NCBI GenBank assembly: GCA_963921795.1
Contig: OY997653.1
Location: 5,263,104 to 5,327,103 of the forward strand
DNA: 64,000 nt
DNA from: Nannobrachium achirus
Lineage: Eukaryota > Chordata > Actinopteri > Myctophiformes > Myctophidae
Direction: 5' to 3'
In this document: piece by piece, positions 13,600 to 55,971 of the stretch
Layout: every line of letters begins with the position of its first letter
Numbering within the stretch: position 1 is the first letter of the stretch
Program-made: the position numbers and the translations under genes
The notes under the pieces: generated by a model
What the model was told of the DNA's origin: nothing
Databases searched by the model: none
What the model saw: the letters and a program-made list of their open reading frames with translations, nothing else

Positions 13600-13724
13600 C
13601 TGTTGGATATACAGTAGGATTACAAATGTGCTGTTCAAATGATGTTTACTTTTCACTTCAAATACAGTAGCTGCAGTGGAGTTTTGTATTGGTGGTAATG
13701 CCAATATACTTACCTATGCGCCAT
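12018..13724 (-). CDS. AIG1/GIMAP-like P-loop GTPase with Cys-rich C-terminal half
   Basis: Two coding exons: 13714-13724 (ATGGCGCATAG, donor GTAAGT) and 12018-13599 (acceptor CCAACAG), 1593 nt, 530 residues. The short first exon gives MAH plus a split Arg codon and a strong Kozak context. Without it the large frame has no ATG at its start, only GTG. G1 GETGAGKST is at about 56-64 and G3 DTPGFGD at about 123-129, with SQT/TTA switch residues between, as in AIG1-type GTPases. Then come a Glu run encoded by a GAG/GAA repeat (12857-12886), a helical segment, and a cysteine cluster (CTVCEENCHFPGC, then CTICQC) that could bind metal. Teleost genomes carry many proteins with this layout, mostly unnamed. 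GIMAPs act at membranes in lymphoid cells; whether this one does is inference. Confidence 0.85.
12857..12886. repeat. In-frame GAG/GAA run (poly-Glu)
   Basis: Codes the Glu run of the GIMAP-like protein; likely length-variable. Confidence 0.85.
13714..13724 (-). CDS. GIMAP-like GTPase exon 1 (11-nt coding part)
   Basis: Codes M-A-H and two bases of Arg. The context GCAACATGG and an ideal donor AG|GTAAGT support it. The intron to exon 2 is only 114 bp. Confidence 0.75.
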
Positions 13725-14416
13725 GTTGCGGACAGTTGATGACTAGATTAAAAAAAGAGAACAATAGTCATCAGTAAGTTAAAAGAGTTTGGCCTCATTT
13801 GAATTTGGACACATACTTTTCGATGATTGATTCATGGAGACCTACACCTTTACACATGTGGTACTTAAATACAATTCTCAGTTCTACCATTCTTTTATTG
13901 AACTGGAGTATTTCCAATTTTATTTCTAGTCGACCACATTTATCCACTACAATTATTTGGAAACTTAAGTTACTATAGTTACTAGTAGATTTGACTTGCA
14001 AAACATACCTTAACCACTTCAGCCCTATTTAAACTCACAACATGTCACATGTGTACCAGAACTGTTATTTTCAAACATATATTAAATATGAACACAAAAT
14101 AGGGTATAAAATGTGTTAAAATCTTTTGAAAAGAGACGATCTACAAGCCCTCAATGTGCTTGTATATTTTGATGCTAATAATTTTTTACTTTTACTCAAG
14201 TAATTCTACATTCTAGTATTGATACTTTTACTGAAATGTAATAATTGTATTACCACTGCCTTTACACCACCTTTGTGCCACACTATCCAGTGCATTGAAG
14301 GCCCTAGAACCCAGCCTCATGATAGGAAGTTAGTCAGTACGCTTTTCTGCCACCAGATGTAGCAATAGTTTATAGACTATTAATTCTGACATAATTCAAC
14401 ATTGATTTAACATCTT
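13725..14416. other. Upstream of the GIMAP-like gene; no other gene seen
   Basis: AT-rich; contains a fragment of the CTTTTACTCAAGTA-type hAT repeat near 14190. Confidence 0.4.
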
Positions 14417-15415
14417 GGTAGCACTTTATAATTATACACTACACTAATTATACGATTAAGCATTATAGTAAATACTTAATTCATTAATAAAGCATTATTC
14501 ATTACATTACTAAGTAGATAGATAGATTAGAGAATACGTTTTTGACTGATATAAAATAAATTACAACAACATCGTCATTTCATAAAATCACCAATGTTGA
14601 CGTACAAGAAGTGAGTGTGTTATTACATGTTTTATTCATACTCAACTAATGATTTGAAGGTAGTTCCTACTCATTAGTTAAGTATTTTCCTAACTAAACT
14701 AATGTATATAAAACGTTACTAAAGCTTAAAAGGATCCCTGGCTAATACGACAAATATGCCTTAATACATTATAATTGTCCTCTATAACTACAATGTAAAA
14801 TTAAAAACACCTTAAATATTGTATTTCTTCTAGAAATAGCTAATCTTTCAGTTAATAGGGGAAATGCCGGTCGCAAGTTGATGATGTCATAAATGTCATG
14901 TGTGGTCTATCCCTATGGAATTTATGGCATGCATGTGCACACAAACACATTTGAAATATTGATTTGATGCTCATATTAACCATAGGAAGTATTACATTTA
15001 TTTTTATTTGCACATGCATGCCATAAATCTTCTTTCATGTATCATCGTCCTTAATGATTGGTTGACAACATTAAATTCCATAAGGATAGATCAGACAATA
15101 CATTTATGACATCGTCAACTTGCGACGGGCATTTCCCCTATTGAGTGAAAGATTAGCTATTTCTAGAAGAAATAAAATAATTGAGGTGTTTTTTATTTTA
15201 CATTGTAGTTCTCGAGGACAATTATAATGTATTAAGGCATATTTGTCGTATTAGCCAGGGATCCCTTTAACTAATGCTTAATAGTGTGTAGTTGAAACGT
15301 TAAAACTGTTTACTAATGCTTAGTAATGTATGAATAATGCTTTACTAATGGTGAATTCATGATGAATTAAGTACTTGGTATGCTTTATAATGTATAGTTA
15401 TTATTAAGTGCTATC
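14417..15415. mobile_element. Inverted-terminal element, 999 bp, 8-bp duplication
   Basis: Ends GGTAGCACTTTATAAT and GATAGCACTTAATAA (complement), flanked by perfect AACATCTT (14409-14416, 15416-15423). The arms match over about 100 bp. It carries a nested TTAA MITE. Superfamily unclear; 8 bp suggests hAT. Confidence 0.75.
14730..15266. mobile_element. TTAA-flanked palindromic MITE (GGATCCCTGG family)
   Basis: Long inverted arms beginning AGGGATCCCTGGCTAATACG, flanked by TTAA (14726-14729, 15267-15270). A half copy is at 62031-62290. Confidence 0.78.
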
Positions 15416-15643
15416 AACATCTTTTGCTTTCTGGGTAATCACCCGTTCCTCCAATAAATGAAAGGAGAATAGGAAAAAGATGAGTAAATTGCAGTTTGTG
15501 GAGCTGAGGTTTAAATGTACAGGAGTGGATTAGATACCTGGGTGGAACTGCTGAACCAGGATCAAACAGAGTGAGGTCCAGTGGAAGATCAGCACGGGTA
15601 CTCTGTGAGAGAACAGAAGAGATCCATTCAAGCCTGAGTGTGT

Positions 15644-15644
15644 A

Positions 15645-15736
<92 letters not shown>

Positions 15737-15785
15737 GACGGACGGACGGACGGACGGACGGACGGACGGACGGACAGACAGACAG
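15644..15785. repeat. (TG)n then (CGGA)n(CAGA)n microsatellite
   Basis: About 90 bp TG followed by ten CGGA units. Confidence 0.96.
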
Positions 15786-15959
15786 TGGATGATAGATTTC
15801 GAAAACATAAATGTCCTATTATCTTGGTTATAGCGTTCTGTCTAGTCACCTTTCATATAAGTTGCTATGACTAAAATAGTGAACTGTACAATGTGTATAC
15901 TGTGCCCTTGTGTGGTCTGCAACAAGCACTTATGGTCAACACTTTGTTACTCTCAACTG

Positions 15960-16300
15960 TGCCTCACTACTAGTAAGACGCCCTAAAGGGCGAGGTTGAC
16001 CATCTGGCCAGTGATATACGTATATCGGGCCAGTTACCCATAATGGAGATCCCTGCATGATAGTCAACAATGTGATGTCAGAACATGTCCATATAGGCAT
16101 TACCAAATAAGGGCATTCGCAGATATGTCCTTGATATCGATGACATCGGGACAGGGATCTCCATATATGGGCATAAAACGGACAAGGGCGTAATTCATTT
16201 GCAAGAGTGATCTGGGAATGCCCATATATGGGCATGTTCTGGCATCACATTGTCGACTATATATGGGTATAAAATATATGGTCATAAAAGGGACATCAAG
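15960..16300. repeat. ATATGGGCAT-type repeat copy
   Basis: Contains GGCCAGTTACCCATAATGGAG and two CCATATATGG boxes (16161, 16222). Confidence 0.6.
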
Positions 16301-16967
16301 CCAGAGCGTGATGTCAGATGGCCATTTTACATAATTCAAGGGTGCTGAATCTGAAAGACATGGTACCCAAGCAAATGTTTTAGTTTTTAACCTTCTAATT
16401 TGCATGACAAAATGGCTACAGATTTTGCACTATTTCTTCAATAACTTTATAACGAAGCAAGCTGAACTGACAAATAAAGTGTATATAGGCCTATCTATGT
16501 TCTTAGGATCAGACAATGTGTGTTAAAGTAGGGATTTCTAATGTAATTAGTGGTAAGCTTACTCCATTATATGCAAATTAGAGGCCACCATTACAGAAAA
16601 CGTCATTACAGGCTACTCAAATGGGGTCCATACGCATCTCCTTTATTTTATCTTAAATACCTAAGATACAGATTTAGATGATCCCACGTAAAGATCCTGG
16701 TAAAAGTACACATTTGGTTCCTGATGACCAAAAATCTATTGAAGCAAATGGATTGACATTCCATACATAGACTTCATGGGGATTTCTGCCTTGTATAAGT
16801 CACCCCAGGAATGAGTTACAGCCAGAGAACTGGTAGGCCTACTGACACCCATGGGTCTGGTCTGGTACTATTGAACTCAGGGATATGAGAACCAAGACGG
16901 TGAGCCCTTCCTGGGCCAGGTTATAGGAGTCCAAGTCCCCCCAAAATATGGTGCTCAGTAGACTTAA

Positions 16968-17681
16968 AGGAGTAGTTCTTCACCCCCAAAATGACTTTTT
17001 TCCCCTATTGATTAGTCATGCCATGGAGACTTGAATTCAATAATATTTTTAGTTTTTTGTTGCATTCCTAAGACAAAAAAATCATTACAATAGATGTACC
17101 CCCATTGATTCCGGATGGGGACGCAAATGCATTTGGGTCCCTGATGGATATGTTTATGATACATAGGCTAAATGTATGATTTGTGTATGTGGCTCATTTG
17201 ACCAAAAAGGTTAAATTGTCTGAACTTACAGTATAGGAGACCATGTTTTGGTTGTAGGCCTACTGTAAGTTCAGGTTAGTGGAAAGTTACTAGGACCTTA
17301 CGTGTCTCTGTATTCTTGTTATGATGATGGGAACGAATCAATGAGTCCCACGATCTAACTGTCATATACTGTACTCCCTTATATACTGTATGTCAACCTC
17401 CATTTTAGGAAGAGAGAATTTAGCCAGCTGCCACTAGGATGGTATGCTCACTGTTTTGTCTCTTTGTCTGACTCTCTTCAAATACAACAAGATATAGTCC
17501 TTGGCTGTCTGAGTCTTATTTCGGTTATGGATTCATCCATATCCATATTTATTTAAGTTTACTATAATCATTTTTTTGTCTTAGGAAGATATGACAAATA
17601 CAACAAAATATTATTGAACTCAAGTCTCCATGGCATGACTAATCGATAGTAAAAAAGTAATTTTGGGGGTGAACTACTCCT
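16968..17681. mobile_element. TTAA-flanked MITE (AGGAGTAGTTC family)
   Basis: Ends AGGAGTAGTTCTTCACCCCC and AGGAGTAGTTCACCCCC (complement), flanked by TTAA at 16964-16967 and 17682-17685. Confidence 0.75.
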
Positions 17682-18355
17682 TTAAGCTTTCACTTTAAAA
17701 CACATCTGGGGTCATTTTCACGTCTAATATTTAGATATTTGATATTAATTTGATTGCAGGTGTTCATGCTCCACGGTGTCACACACACACAAAACTAACA
17801 AAAAGTGTAGGGCCTTTATCATTGTTAATATCAATAATAAAGGCAAGATACATTAAGAAAACAGTGTTTTACAGCAAACAATTATGCAACAATGATTCAC
17901 AGAACTCACAGAACACAGAAATGCTGATGACAGTTGATCAAGTTTCATATGCCGTATGTTGCACATTTCAGTGTTTTTTTCCCCCCCTTTTCTCAGTTCA
18001 CTTTTTTCTGGAAACTTTCGGGTCAGATGATTTGTTGTTTGTCTGGGTGTATCTGCAAGTTGTCTTTAACAAAAAAGTGCAGTTTTTGCTAAAGGGACAA
18101 ATACATAGTTAAAATATTGCTGACAGCACTTGATGATTTTGTTGCTTGTCTGAACGTGTATTTGCAAGTTCCTTTTCTTTGACAAAAACATGTAAGATTT
18201 TTGCTGAAGGGACAAATACATCACCCGATTGAATACATAGTTAGAATATTGCTGACAGCACTTGATCCAGATTTATTTGAGGCGCACACACACATATGGC
18301 AGCGGTTTCAATTCCTTTTTTCTTTGTTTCGGCTATTTGGGGAATTCCACCTTAA

Positions 18356-18607
18356 AGGGGAAGACCACCCATTTTCAATATTGAACTATGTCATTAATAT
18401 ACCTTAGAGGAGTTGTGTGGAAATACAAAAAAAGTTCCCCCTCTTCTGTGTTACCTAGAACTGGAGGATTGATTTTGGGGTTTGTATTGTAAAGTACAAC
18501 GGTGTGATGTCATCAAGTTGTGATTTGCAATACAAACCCCAAATTTCCACACAACACAAGGTATATTAATGACATAGTTCAATATTGAAAATGGGTGGTC
18601 TTCCCCA
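18356..18607. mobile_element. TTAA-flanked MITE (AGGGGAAGACCACCC family)
   Basis: Inverted arms of about 55 bp beginning GGGGAAGACCACCCATTTTC, flanked by TTAA (18352-18355, 18608-18611). A second inner inverted pair is GGGGTTTGTATTG. Confidence 0.78.
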
Positions 18608-19439
18608 TTAAATAACCAATCACCATCTTGGTTCTCAAGAAACCTATATTACTGTCTGAGGTTTACACAGAAGTCAGAGTAAACCTTAAAACTACAAGTA
18701 ACATATTATATTTTTAGGGGACTTTCGCCTCCTATAACCTGGCCCAGGAACCACTCACCACCTTTGTCCTTATATCCCTGTGTGTAATGCCCAGGATTTG
18801 AACCTGTGTGAAAGTCTAACATCTTAACCATCAGACCAAAGGGATATCCCTTTGGATCAGGGGAGATACTAGACTTTTGAGGCCATCAGGCCGAGGCAGT
18901 GAGTCACTCTGCTACACATGTTCAAAAGCACCAGACCCAAGTGTCAGTATGGCTGTAACTCATTCTGGGGGTGAGTTATGTAAGGCAGAAATCCCCATGC
19001 CATGAAGTCTATGTCAATCCATTTACTTCAATATATTTTTGGTCATCCTCAGGGACCAAATGCATACTTTTCCCAGGATTTGTACATGGGATCATCTAAA
19101 CCTGTATTTTAGATGTCCCAAGGATGCAAAAAATACAGATAAGTAGAAAATAAACAAAATAAGGGGTATGTGTATTTTTCTGTAATGGTGGCCTTTGCAT
19201 ATTTAGGAGTAAGCTTAGTAGCTTACCACTAATTACTTAAAAATACTTTGCACACATTGTCTGACCCTCAGAAAATATACAGTATACACTTTATTTGTCA
19301 GTTTTGCTTGCTTAGTTATTGAAGAAATCGGCAGCCATTTTGTTATGCAAATTAGAAGGTTAAAAACTAAAACATTTGCTTGGGTACCATGTTTCAGATT
19401 CAGCACCCTTTGAATTATGGCCTGGTACCCCACTCTTAA

Positions 19440-19762
19440 GCCCTTTGCACACAGGACAGTTGCGTTTTTTTCGTTTGCGGCATGAATAAAACGCATTGGA
19501 TTTGGTATGCAAGGCTGTGCGGAATCGGCGCTGCGGATCCAAAAAGGAGTCATAAAAGGAGTGATGAGTTTTTTACCGCATGCGACAAGACGCACGAATC
19601 GAACTGGTTTCGATCGAGAAAAAAACGCACAGCGGCAGCCACTCATCGCACGGCTAATTCGGAGCCGGTGTGCATGAGGTCATAGAGAATCATTGTTTTC
19701 TTTTCAAAAAATTAGATTGTCCGTTTTATCCGTGCGGTTAAACGCGCCTGTGTGCAAAGGGC
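19440..19762. mobile_element. TTAA-flanked MITE (GCCCTTTGCACACAGG family)
   Basis: Perfect 16-bp termini GCCCTTTGCACACAGG, flanked by TTAA (19436-19439, 19763-19766). It starts about 20 bp beyond the long inverted repeat. Confidence 0.8.
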
Positions 19763-19766
19763 TTAA

Positions 19767-20879
19767 CTCCCAAATGCCTCTAACAATCAAACTTTTCAGA
19801 AATCCCACCTGTCTATGACTGACACAGACGGAGACAAGTTGCGACATTTCTCATGGTAGCCTATACTGCGACCTTTGGTCACAATAATAATGTTCAAGGC
19901 ACGTTGCGAGCTTGCATCTATTTTCAATTTCCCCCCCCCCTTTCTTATATTATTTGACAATTTGTTTTGTAATGCTATTTTTTCTCTCTTCTTTCTTTTC
20001 ACCACCTTTTTTAGGTATTAAAAAAGGTCTTAAAAGTTGTTAAATTGTCACACTGTCATATGGTGACCCCCACTGATAAAGAGGAGTTTTCATACTTTTT
20101 AAGCATTGCTAACTATACTGGACTTTGTCTGTCCTGTATCTGTTTGTATGTGGCCAGAGTCACATTGGCCAAGCTTTGTGGGTCACTGAATGAAATGAAC
20201 TCATAAATAGCACACACTTCACACTGTGATTTCGACGTATTCCTATTAAAATAGAATAGAAATACAGTATTCATCAGAAAATGCATTTAGAAAATCTGTG
20301 ATTCCTGCTTATATTTTGTCATATCAGGATATACATTATTATACTGTATGTGTTGCCAAACCCTTAACAAAAATTAAACCTTAAAGAAAATGCATTCACA
20401 GCAATGCTTTTTTTTTTTCATTAATAAAATTTCACCCAAATGGGGTCGCAGGCATCACACTGGTTGTTTAGTATAATAGTTCTTTAACAGTAAAATAGAG
20501 ATTAATTTGTTATGGGGATCCAAATAAATAAACAAATCATCATAAAATGCTTTGTAATGTGTTATGATTATGAGTATTCATGAGTGGTTATTACTATGCT
20601 ATAGTATGTTTCTAATGCGTTATAGACATGGGTGATCAAAGTGGTTTTCCCGGCCCATTCAGTCACAACCCACAGTTTGTGCACCTCATAGGTCTCCCTC
20701 AGTCTCCCTTCCTCAGGTCTCCCTTCCTAACTTAGACTGACGGAACCATTGCTGTATTGACTTTGACCTCTAAGGAACTATTGCTGTATTGACTTTGACC
20801 TCTAAGGACCGTCCAGGAAGAGTGCTCATGTGCGTCTTGCGGTGACACGCTTCCTAGTTTCTTCTTTTTTCGCACTGAT
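19767..20879. other. Intergenic; nothing recognised
   Basis: AT-rich. A GCGACCTTTGGTCAC palindrome remnant is at 19868 and a tandem CTAAGGA-TTGCTGTATTGACTTTGA duplication near 20745-20805. Confidence 0.4.
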
Positions 20880-21209
20880 TTTTGACATTGCACTATTAGG
20901 TTGTGTTGGTAGTTTCTGAGTATTTTTGCTTTATTTAACAATGACAGTGAGATACTTGTTTGCACTAACTAGCATTGACTGCTATGGTCTCTTTTGCAAG
21001 ACACTTTATGTATATATACTTATATATTATTCGCCCCCTCTATTGATGCACCTTCTCTTTATTGGTACTGTACTGCTCTTGTCTTTGTTTTTTTCCCTCT
21101 TATCTATCTTTTCTTACGTCTCTGTAACTTTGTAAATAACTGTATACTGCTGTGCTTCTACTGGACAACTGAATTTCCCCCTTGGGATAATAAAGGTATC
21201 TATCTATCA
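20880..21209 (+). mobile_element. L2-like LINE 3' untranslated end
   Basis: Ends CAACTGAATTTCCCCCTTGG, ATAATAAAGG and (TATC)n, the typical tail of fish L2 elements. Confidence 0.65.
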
Positions 21210-22421
21210 TAAATCCATAACACTAATGTCAATGAATCTGGTTATTTGCCTGGATAAATACATTCTAAAAAGAACAAAGAAAATCCATGTACATTAAGTG
21301 CACTAGATGTGACACCGGGCATCCCAGTACACAGTCTCAGTCCCCCAGTGTTCTCAGTTTTCATTTAAAATGTACATTTGTATATAATAATGGCTATAAA
21401 TAAGCTTTATGCAAAGCTTGAATATGGTAATTAAATTCCTACCTCTTTGGTTGTCAGATGAAGATCTGGGTAGCTGAAGTAGAGACTGAACAGACTCAAA
21501 TGCTTGAGCTTCTATCAATTTATCCTGTATAAGTTCTGCCCATCAAAAAGGGAGGTTCCACTGTTGTCATGTGATTTCAGGGTCATAAGCAGACAGAATG
21601 ACAGACAGATACAGATCTCTCATACAGTAAGGGAATAAAAGGGACACAAGGGGCTACAGTTACAAGTACAACCGGTAATGTGCCCGAATTGTGCAATTGA
21701 AGAACTGGAGTATCCACAAGCTTGGGTTAACCCATTTAGAACGGGTACACAATATAGTGTATCATTATTTTATTATTTTATGACTACCCTGGACCATGCC
21801 TTGGACTGGACTCTGTCACTGTCTATAAATTCAATCAAGATGTTATACATTAACATTTACAAAAAGATTACATGTTTATCATGCCATTATGTGTTAACTA
21901 TGTAAAAAAAAAGAGAGAGAGAAACGGGTGTGGTTCACCATTAGGTCATTTTTTTAATCTACATTTTTATCCCACAATTTTATAACCCATTTTTCACCCA
22001 GTGTCAATTATCTAATGTAACCCTGGGCGCTACACTCCCTCTGCCAACCTGGGGAGCCAACGTTCTGACCTCATGCTTCCTTCTAAGCATTAGGAGTCCA
22101 AGTCACTTCTTTTCATCAGATGGGGGGAGTTTTCCCGGTTGGACGTAGCGTGTGGAAGGAACACATTATTCCAACAAATTCCTTTCCCCTACACCAGGCG
22201 CCCCGGCTGGCCAGGGGGAGGCAGTATAGAGACCAGGATTACTGCATGTTTTTTGTGAGGGTACCTACCCAAGGGAACACAGGGAGAACATGCAAACTCA
22301 AAACACACAGAAAGGCCCTTTTGCCAACCCCACCTATATGCACTTTTTAACTTTAACACTTGAGGTGTGCTACTGTATATCACACTTTGTGTCTCCCTCT
22401 GTGTATCTCTATCCTCTATCA
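21210..22421. other. Downstream of KIF25; degraded repeat at 22025-22330
   Basis: 22025-22330 contains AGGGAGAACATGCAAACTC, a block common to fish SINE/LINE tails (also inverted near 10200). The rest is AT-rich with no gene seen. A minus-strand AATAAA lies at 21774-21769, but its use by KIF25 is unproven. Confidence 0.4.
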
Positions 22422-22899
22422 CAGGATTCCCCAATTAGTTTTCCCCAAGGGCCGAATTATGTCTAGGGTACCAAGCCGAGGGCCACAACATTGCAGGGGG
22501 GGACGGTGGCGTTCCCGCTACTCCAGCGACAGTTTTCGTCGTTGTCGGGTGAAAATCTTGTTGTATGTCCAAAACCGTTCGTTTTGAATTAATCATTTTG
22601 AAAATGATTTAAACTAGTGAAAACAGCCAATCTACAAGCACACAACGCCTCGCACCGCGAGGCGGGTGCGAGGCGTTGTGTGCTTGTAGATCGGCTGTTT
22701 TCACTACTTTTGTGCGACGGCCTTGTATGATATGCGAAAGAACGTACAAATTTGGAGATACGAGATTTCCACCCGACAACGACGATATACTAGTGTTGTT
22801 GCTGCTCTTATACCACCATTATTACTGGGGTTGGTGTGGGCCAGACAGTAGCCCCCCGCGGGCCGCAAATGTCCCCGGGCCGCCTATTGGGGAACCCTG
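22422..22899. mobile_element. hAT-type element at the KIF25 stop codon, 478 bp
   Basis: Termini CAGGATTCCCCAATTAG and CAGGGTTCCCCAATAG (complement), perfect duplication CTCTATCA at 22414-22421 and 22900-22907. The right copy contains the KIF25 TGA (minus). It contains a nested GTCGGG palindromic element at 22535-22786. Confidence 0.9.
22535..22786. mobile_element. GTCGGG-ended palindromic element, copy 1
   Basis: Starts TCGTCGTTGTCGGGTG and ends CACCCGACAACGACGAT; the central hairpin is 22615-22706 (AACAGCC.ATCTACAAGCAC arms). Other copies: 24559, 28012, 38019, 50510, 51039 and 52445. Confidence 0.8.
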
Positions 22900-22904
22900 C
22901 TCTA

Positions 22905-54194
<31,290 letters not shown>

Positions 54195-54247
54195 TTTGAA
54201 AAGAGATGGAAACAAACAACAATATCCCCAGACAACATAAAACGGTA

Positions 54248-54307
54248 GGCCTGTCCTGTCCTGTCCTGTCCTGTCCTGTCCTGTCCTGTCCTGTCCTGTC
54301 CTGTCCC
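54248..54307. repeat. (TGTCC)n microsatellite
   Basis: About twelve units, 55 bp upstream of the KIF25 start codon. Confidence 0.95.
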
Positions 54308-54475
54308 GTCCCGTTCCTTACCTATGCAGATCAACCTGTCTGCTTCACATAATCCGATTATAGGAGATCCCTCATTCACTTGATGCTCTCTTGTTGTCGC
54401 AGTAACATTCCTTACCAGTGGAGGGCAGCAAACACAAGTGCTGACACTTTAATTCCTCCGTAGAGTGACGTGTAG

Positions 54476-55018
54476 TAGAGATGGGATTTATGGTTCTTTG
54501 AAGTGAGCCGGATCTCTAAGATCCGTTCCTTTCAAAGAGCCGTTCAAAAGACTGGCTCATTTTAGTTACTTTGTAGATTTTGATTATAATTGCAAATTCA
54601 CTTCAACCCTATACATTTCAGCCATATATAGGCTACATTTCAGCCATTTGAAAATAGCCGATCTACAAGCTCACAATGCGTCGCGACTCGCGACGCATTG
54701 TGAGCTTGTAGATCTGCTATTTTCAAATTATTTTTCTACATTGGTAAAACTGTGAAATGGGACATTCTACATAAAACAATCTTCTACTATTGGTATTTTA
54801 GGTGCATTTTGATACTGATACTTTTGTACTTTTTAGTACATTTGAATTCCAAACTTCTACTTGTGGCGGAGTATTTCCACGTTGCAGTATTGATACTTTT
54901 ACATAAAGAATGTTTGTACTTTTCCCCACAACTGTTCATTTACAAAAGGAACCGGATTCCACCGTTCATTAAGGAGCCGTTCAAAAGACTCGATTCGTTC
55001 GCGAACGCCCCATCTCTA
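54476..55018. mobile_element. hAT-type element in the KIF25/CCDC167 gap, 543 bp
   Basis: Termini TAGAGATGGGATTTATGG and TAGAGATGGGGCGTTC (complement), perfect duplication ACGTGTAG (54468-54475, 55019-55026). Inner GTTCAAAAGACT repeats. Hairpin 54646-54728 has 39 of 40 arm bases paired. Confidence 0.92.
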
Positions 55019-55124
55019 ACGTGTAGGGAGAAGCACTTCCGCACAGTAGACTTGGCGGATGTTTTCTTTCTGCGTTTATTAACCATAAATACAGTGTTTC
55101 TTTTGGTGTCAGAATCGGTCAATA

Positions 55125-55175
55125 ATGACCAAATCAAAGGACAAAAGGCGAGAGAAAATAAGTCTCGCCAGCGAA
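55125..55175 (+). CDS. ccdc167: CCDC167-like exon 1
   Basis: Seventeen codons from ATG to GAA, followed by donor GTAAGT. The ATG lies 99 bp after the right duplication of the hAT at 54476-55018. Confidence 0.78.
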
Positions 55176-55909
55176 GTAAGTTAAGACATTTTTTAAGTGT
55201 TTCTTTCTTCACGGGGACATTTCTTTTTTTTTTTTTTTTTACTGATGTGCTGTTTCATTATAGTTTCATTCATTAATTCACAATCTGTCACTTTCTGAAC
55301 AGGGGAGACTGTGAGACAACAGAGAGAACTCATTTATCAGCTTACATTTTATACGTCTCCTGTTTTGGCTTTGTTCATACATAGCCATAAATCATAATTC
55401 TTGAGTGATTTTATTTTGGGAGAGAAAACGTCCCAAAATAAAAGCACTCTACAAGAGTTATGATTCATGGCTAGTTCACACAGTGTTGTATGACTCAGAA
55501 ATTGGTATTGTATTGAATGAATGAAGAATTTATTGGAAGATTGCAATAGGAAAAAGTACAGTTTCATGACAGCACAAATAATCACTGGTACAAGGTCAAC
55601 TAAAAGGAGATCCTAAAGCTTTACGGCTTATTTACACAAGAACCACTTTATGTATATCATATAACATTGAAAGACAGACGGATAGAACACAGTAGCCTAC
55701 TTTGCATAGAATAACATCAATTACAAAAGCAGGAAAAAAATATATACAGTATATCCCAAAATATTTTCTGTTATGTTCCTCACTTATTAGCCAGCGGACC
55801 CCCATTTCAAAAGATATGCCAGGGAAAGAGAAGATCCCAACCATTAATTCAAGGACGCCCAGTTTGACATGCATTAGACTACAGACCCAACGGTTCGTAG
55901 TCTAATGCA

Positions 55910-55971
<62 letters not shown>

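Larger units (their letters stand above)
16331..19418. mobile_element. Long inverted repeat, about 3.1 kb
   Basis: Left arm from ATAATTCAAGGGTGCTGAAT and right arm ending in its near complement at 19418. Homology is traceable over about 600 bp per arm (16331-16960 against 18717-19418), with substitutions and indels. The interior holds two TTAA MITEs. No duplication or transposase was found; possibly a foldback transposon. Confidence 0.55.
54195..55124. promoter_or_regulatory. Shared KIF25/CCDC167 divergent intergenic region
   Basis: The two ATGs face apart over 930 bp. Of this, 543 bp is a hAT insertion (54476-55018) plus an 8-bp duplication, so the ancestral gap was about 380 bp, a typical size for a bidirectional promoter. 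It also holds a (TGTCC)n microsatellite and a TGACGT (CRE-like) match near 54466. Confidence 0.5.
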
